Shown: positions 19,795 through 23,069 of the stretch, piece after piece
How positions within the stretch are numbered: position 1 is the first letter of the stretch
Layout of the letters: every line of letters begins with the position of its first letter
Source: Chara braunii
Lineage: Eukaryota > Streptophyta > Charophyceae > Charales > Characeae
Direction of reading: 5' to 3'
Assembly: GCA_003427395.1 (NCBI GenBank)
Contig: BFEA01000667.1
Coordinates: 255,402 to 278,470 of the forward strand
DNA length: 23,069 bases
Notes under the pieces: model-generated
Told to the model about the DNA's origin: nothing
Databases searched by the model: none
What the model saw: the letters and a program-made list of their open reading frames with translations, nothing else
Made by a program: the position numbers and the translations under genes

Positions 19795-19920
19795 CAATTG
19801 GCCGGTAAGCTGGGTGTGGCCAGTTGGTCGCTCAGCGAGTTGCTATGCATTTGTTTCCTCGGTCTCTTGACCTCCGCCCAGTAGCCTCACCTTTTTTTTC
19901 CAGGCATTTTTTACATCTAG

Positions 19921-20616
19921 ATGTCTGCGTTGACCTGGGGTCCAATGCATCAGCACTCTGATAATATCTATGGATGCTTTGGTTTTGGGTTTCAGTCACT
20001 GAGCCAGGTGTCCAGAGTGGTGAAGGAAAGTGCGGCTGGTTTCAAGCTGGAAGATGTTCGCTTTGAAGATAGCACAGCAGATGATGGCGCAGAGCTGGGG
20101 GAGAAAGGCAACGTGGGTTCAATGCCAGATCAGCAGTATGCTCCAATATGGCTGCAAAACGATACGGGGATTCCGATTCGATATTGGTACCACTCTGATG
20201 GGAGAGAGGAAATAGATCGAGAGGGTAAGATGTCAGGAGAGGCATCAGGGCTGGCTCTACCTGGTCATGTTGTGGCTGTGCGCGTTGAGAGGCCGGCACT
20301 GAATCCCAGCAACACTAATGTTCAAAACTGGGACGATAAGATGCGGATGGGGCATCACAAGTGTCATCACTTGCAAGTCATGTTGGAAGGTGCGACACGA
20401 TGTTCTCCTCCCATTTCGATGGACAACATAGGGTCATTTGGTTTCACTGCAATTTTCTCAAGTCGGCGTGTTGCTGTAGAAGGAGAATCCTCCAACCAGG
20501 GAACCGGCAACAGCTTTGGTGATGATTCAGAAGAGGGTGGAACTACTATCCCACTCGATGTAGTCTGTGAAGTAAAGAAGCAACGTTACAGCAAAAGGGT
20601 CTCTGTTCGGTCAAAG
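19921..20616 (+). CDS. VPS13: VPS13-like exon, start of VAB (SHR-BD) domain
   Basis: The VAB domain of VPS13 binds adaptor proteins that place the lipid-transfer rod at chosen membranes. The exon reads YAPIWLQNDTGIPIRYWY at about residues 77-94, then HHLQVMLEGATRCSPPISMD, a SFGF strand, and IPLDVVCEVKKQRYSKRVSV at its end. This is the order of a VAB repeat: 'P-W-x-N-TG-P', a basic/hydrophobic strand ending in SPP-S-D-G, then 'V-V-x-x-x-R-VxVRS'. The frame is open for 232 codons from 19921. CATCTAG|ATG is a usable acceptor, with an in-frame stop directly upstream, and TCAAAG|GTAAAA at 20616/20617 is the donor. Both ends are phase 0. Alternative acceptors near 19903 or 20000 cannot be excluded. 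The middle stretch (about 180-200) is acidic and variable. Confidence 0.75.
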
Positions 20617-21851
20617 GTAAAATCCAGTTCTGGAGACCGCAAGTGGATCCACTATGTCTCAATCCTCACCAATTTGAAGTGGTGGTGGATTATGCTAACA
20701 GGCCAAGTGTTTTTTGCCTTTACGCCTGGAGTGAACTCTAGGTGGGTATATTGACTTAAACCAGCAGTACGCAGCCCCAGCTTTGCAAGATTTCTTCGTC
20801 GTCTACTCCTAAAACTTTGGAGGCTCAGGGCTGGATTAAAAGTACAGAATAGAACAAGTCAACATGATGACAACATCACACAAAGCGCCTAAGGCGACGA
20901 CTTCACACAATGTGTCCATCACAATGATTGAAATTAACAATCCAAACCTCCAACAATCCAGAACCCACGTCCGTGAGACCGGACCGGCGTTCAATATCGG
21001 CATCCCTGGTGCCGTGGTGAACTCGGTCAAGGAAAGGGGTACCAGACCACAATGGCTGGTGGCACCAGCCAACAAAGAAAAGAGCGTGCTGCTCTCAAAG
21101 CTCAGGTTTTTCCACTTAGAATCTGCTTTTTCTACTTTAGACGATGCTGATTGTTTGATTTGCAGGTTTGTCATTTCGGAGGCTGAACTCGGTCAAATAA
21201 AGGGCCACCAGACCACAATGGCTGGTGATGCCAGGCAACAAAGAAAAGAGTGCGCCGCTGTTAAAGCTCAGGTTTTTCCACTTAGAAGCTGCATTTTCTA
21301 CTTCAGAAGTTTGGAGGATACTGATTGTTTGATTTGCAGGTTTGTCATTTCGGATGCTGAACTTGGTCAAAGAAAGGGCTACCGGACCACAATGGTTGGC
21401 TGCACCAGCCAATAAAAGAAAAGAGTGCGCCGCTGGCAAAGCACAGGTTTCTCCACTTAGAGGTTGTCTTTTCTACTTGAGAGGATACTGATTGTTATTT
21501 GCAGGTTTGTCATTTTGGAGGGTGCCTCTTCTGCTTCAAATTTGTACTGATTTAATACTCGTATGTGCAATAGAAAGACTGTTGAATGTGTCACCCTTCC
21601 AGCCTTTCCTCAAAAGTCAAAGAGTGTTTGATGTGCATTTTTTTCCACTTGCCTTTTCTGCTTCAGATGGTAGTGATTGTTTGATTTGCAGGTTTGTCAT
21701 TTCAGAGGCTGCCTTTTCTGCTTCCAATTAGTACCGCTTTACACTCGTCTGTGCAATATAAAGATCGTTTGATGTGTAGGTTTGTCCTTTTAGAGGCTGG
21801 CTTATCTACTTCAAAAGCTCTTACTGATTCACACTCGTATCCTCGATGCAG
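20617..21851 (+). other. Intron of the VPS13-like gene
   Basis: A 1,235-bp intron with donor GTAAAA and acceptor CGATGCAG. Its right two thirds are made of the tandem repeat described separately. A frame open from 20864 to 21415 runs through two repeat units only because the unit length of 174 bp is a multiple of three. Confidence 0.65.
21011..21800 (+). repeat. Intronic tandem repeat with reiterated acceptor-like sites
   Basis: Three full units of about 165-174 bp (about 21011-21180, 21181-21354 and 21355-21519) share GAACTCGGTCAA, ACCACAATGG, AAAGAAAAGAGTGCGCC and AGGTTTTTCCACTTAGA. Two shorter derivatives follow to about 21800. Each ends in TGATTGTTTGATTTGCAG followed by GTTTGTC. These TGCAG words end at 21165, 21339, 21504 and 21691, with a TGTAG version at 21779. 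The genuine acceptor follows at 21851. Confidence 0.8.
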
Positions 21852-21923
21852 TTTCAATTGTTCAACTCCACCTCACTTCCACTGGAGGTTCGGTTCAACA
21901 TCCCATTGGCACTGGCGCCAAAG
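21852..21923 (+). CDS. VPS13: VPS13-like exon, VAB domain continued (24 codons)
   Basis: A small exon reads FQLFNSTSLPLEVRFNIPLA and ends in LAPK. It follows directly on ...SVRSK of the previous exon. VRS-x-QL-N-T(S)-P-LEVR is the usual transition from one VAB repeat to the next, so the splice is strongly supported by sequence and by phase 0 on both sides. The acceptor is GATGCAG|TTT and the donor is AAAG|GTGAGA. The exon is intact with no stop. Confidence 0.72.
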
Positions 21924-21992
21924 GTGAGACTTGCATCCATGGTCTCCCCCAGCGCATTTATCGACTGACTCATTGTGGTAACTTGCTTGCAG

Positions 21993-22034
21993 TATATCCA
22001 TTGTTCCTGTTGGTTCTCTTGATATTCTTCGTTG
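21993..22034 (+). other. Possible start of a further VPS13-like exon, cut by LTR copy B
   Basis: After a good acceptor (CTTGCTTGCAG at 21982-21992) one frame reads ISIVPVGSLDILR. This resembles the 'I-V-PG-S-x-x-P-L' segment expected next in a VAB repeat. The LTR fragment begins at 22035, so the exon would be interrupted. The phase does not fit: the previous exon ends in phase 0, and this reading would need two bases carried over. It is either an indel, another acceptor, or chance. Confidence 0.25.
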
Positions 22035-22770
22035 TGTTATGATCCTGGCCAATTCGAAGTACACATTCATCAGAAAGTACAATGCCGTCCAATTGCAAAA
22101 AGAAATGAATGAACTTGAGAGGACAGAGAGGGAAAGAAGGAGAAGAAGAAGACAGGAAGAAGAAGAAGATGATGTGCACCAGCATAGACCAATGATAATG
22201 CTCTTCTTCTTCGTCAACCACTGTCCTCCTCCTTATCTCCTCCCCTCTTATTCAATCAAGAAATGATAATAATAATGTTGAATGGCTGAACCGGAATCAA
22301 TGTCCGAATCCCTCTTCTACTGCAGGTATCACATGAGGTCCACCATAGCCATGGCACCCCTCTCCTTCCTCTTCTCGAAGGCCTAGGCTATGGCGGACTG
22401 CTAGGGCCTTGCCCTGATGTGCAGAAGACAACTCAAGCAGCTATGGCTGCTCTAGCTCAGGCCGCCATGCCTGACTCTGCCTCAAAGCTTCTTGGTGGAG
22501 CTCTACCCCGGCTGGGGCCTTCTTGTTGCAGCGCCCACCAAGGTGGTGAAGATGGCAACCACCATAGCCAGGTAAGTACCTCTGGCGCTCCCCCATCCTA
22601 GTCCCGGTCTTCTGCTTCATTCTGACCTTGCTCCTTCCCCAGCAGCGCTGCTCCAAGCTAGCGCTGCTCCAGCCAGCGCCCCAACCAGTGTGTCACCAAA
22701 CTTGCACACCGGCAATGAGGAGGAGCTCCTTGCTCCTCCCGGAGATATACCGGCCTGCTTGCCTCTTGGC
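22035..22770 (+). mobile_element. LTR-element fragment, copy B (LTR 22035-22324 plus internal region)
   Basis: The LTR begins TGTTATGATCCTGGCCAATT and ends CTTCTACTGCA (290 bp), followed directly by GGTATCAC, a partial match to an initiator tRNA-Met primer site. The internal part to about 22770 matches copy A at 6941-7357 in opposite orientation, with small indels and a 30-40-bp insertion rich in GCGCTGCTCCAG words. Frames in the internal part are broken. No 3' LTR lies in the window, though the element could continue past its end. Confidence 0.65.
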
Positions 22771-23069
22771 GAGCGACTCCCTAGGCCGCGCAGCCTCCAA
22801 GCACCCGGTATCTCCTCCCTTTCGGAAGGAAACATCATTGCAGACTCTGATATTGCCTGTACTGCAGGGTTGCATCCCTGCCGACCGCCGACCCTGGCCA
22901 CCGACCGTATTGCAGCCGACCACTAGGGCCGACCGGTCGGCAGTCTGCCGACCAGTCAGAAAACAACCATCCACTGATTTGTTTTTCAAATCTGAGTTGG
23001 GGGCTGTACTGCGCTTGCTGAGTACAGCCCAAATCCGCTGAGAAACTTTTGGGGATTGGGGGGGGGATG
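22771..23069. other. Window end: GCCGACC cluster and a hairpin
   Basis: Between 22878 and 22955 the word CCGACC or its complement occurs at least seven times, including a 14-bp palindrome GCCGACCGGTCGGC at 22928-22941. A hairpin with 10-bp arms GGGCTGTACT (23001-23010) and AGTACAGCCC (23021-23030) follows. No gene is visible. It may be more of the LTR element of copy B, since copy A shows no match here. Confidence 0.5.

Noticed and set aside
20864-21415. A 183-codon open frame in the intron
   Set aside because: It runs through tandem units whose 174-bp length is a multiple of three. It contains no known motif and lies between well-supported exons.

Overview
This is nuclear DNA of a eukaryote, most likely from the green plant lineage (alga or land plant). 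The reasons are GT-AG introns, an exon set resembling VPS13 (a bridge-like lipid-transfer protein), a U6 spliceosomal RNA-like sequence, a chromodomain-bearing Ty3/gypsy retrotransposon primed by initiator tRNA-Met, and many microsatellites. I cannot name the species from the sequence alone.

Layout. Positions 1-870 are microsatellites, homopolymer tracts and a CpG-dense patch. Positions 877-3080 hold two arrays of short repeats. Nearly every copy can fold into a hairpin, and the stems differ between copies while staying complementary. Positions 3100-6020 are C-rich sequence without a convincing gene. A U6 snRNA-like sequence lies on the minus strand at 6026-6132 and ends in a T6 run. A 750-bp fragment of an LTR element (copy A, minus strand) lies at 6941-7690, and a diverged second copy (copy B, plus strand) lies at 22035-22770.

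Between the two fragments are three plus-strand exons of the VPS13-like gene: about 7861-8016, 19921-20616 and 21852-21923. All three junctions are phase 0 and join into a recognisable order: middle region, then the VAB (SHR-BD) domain. The intron between the first two exons is about 11.9 kb. It is filled by a damaged Ty3/gypsy chromovirus (5' LTR 8640-9603, duplicated primer-binding site, broken gag and protease, open RT-RNaseH-integrase-chromodomain frame 13562-16375, no recognisable 3' LTR). It also holds a roughly 2.1-kb polypurine composite satellite (16965-19090) and a long CT/GT microsatellite containing one unresolved base. The next intron carries a tandem repeat of about 170 bp that reiterates a 3'-splice-site look-alike before the true acceptor.

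How it fits together: the window looks like one host gene whose introns have been swollen by successive insertions. The inverted LTR fragments bracketing the three exons could pair in the pre-mRNA. The strongest unexplained structure is the hairpin array at 877-3080. Nothing here proves a new enzymatic system.
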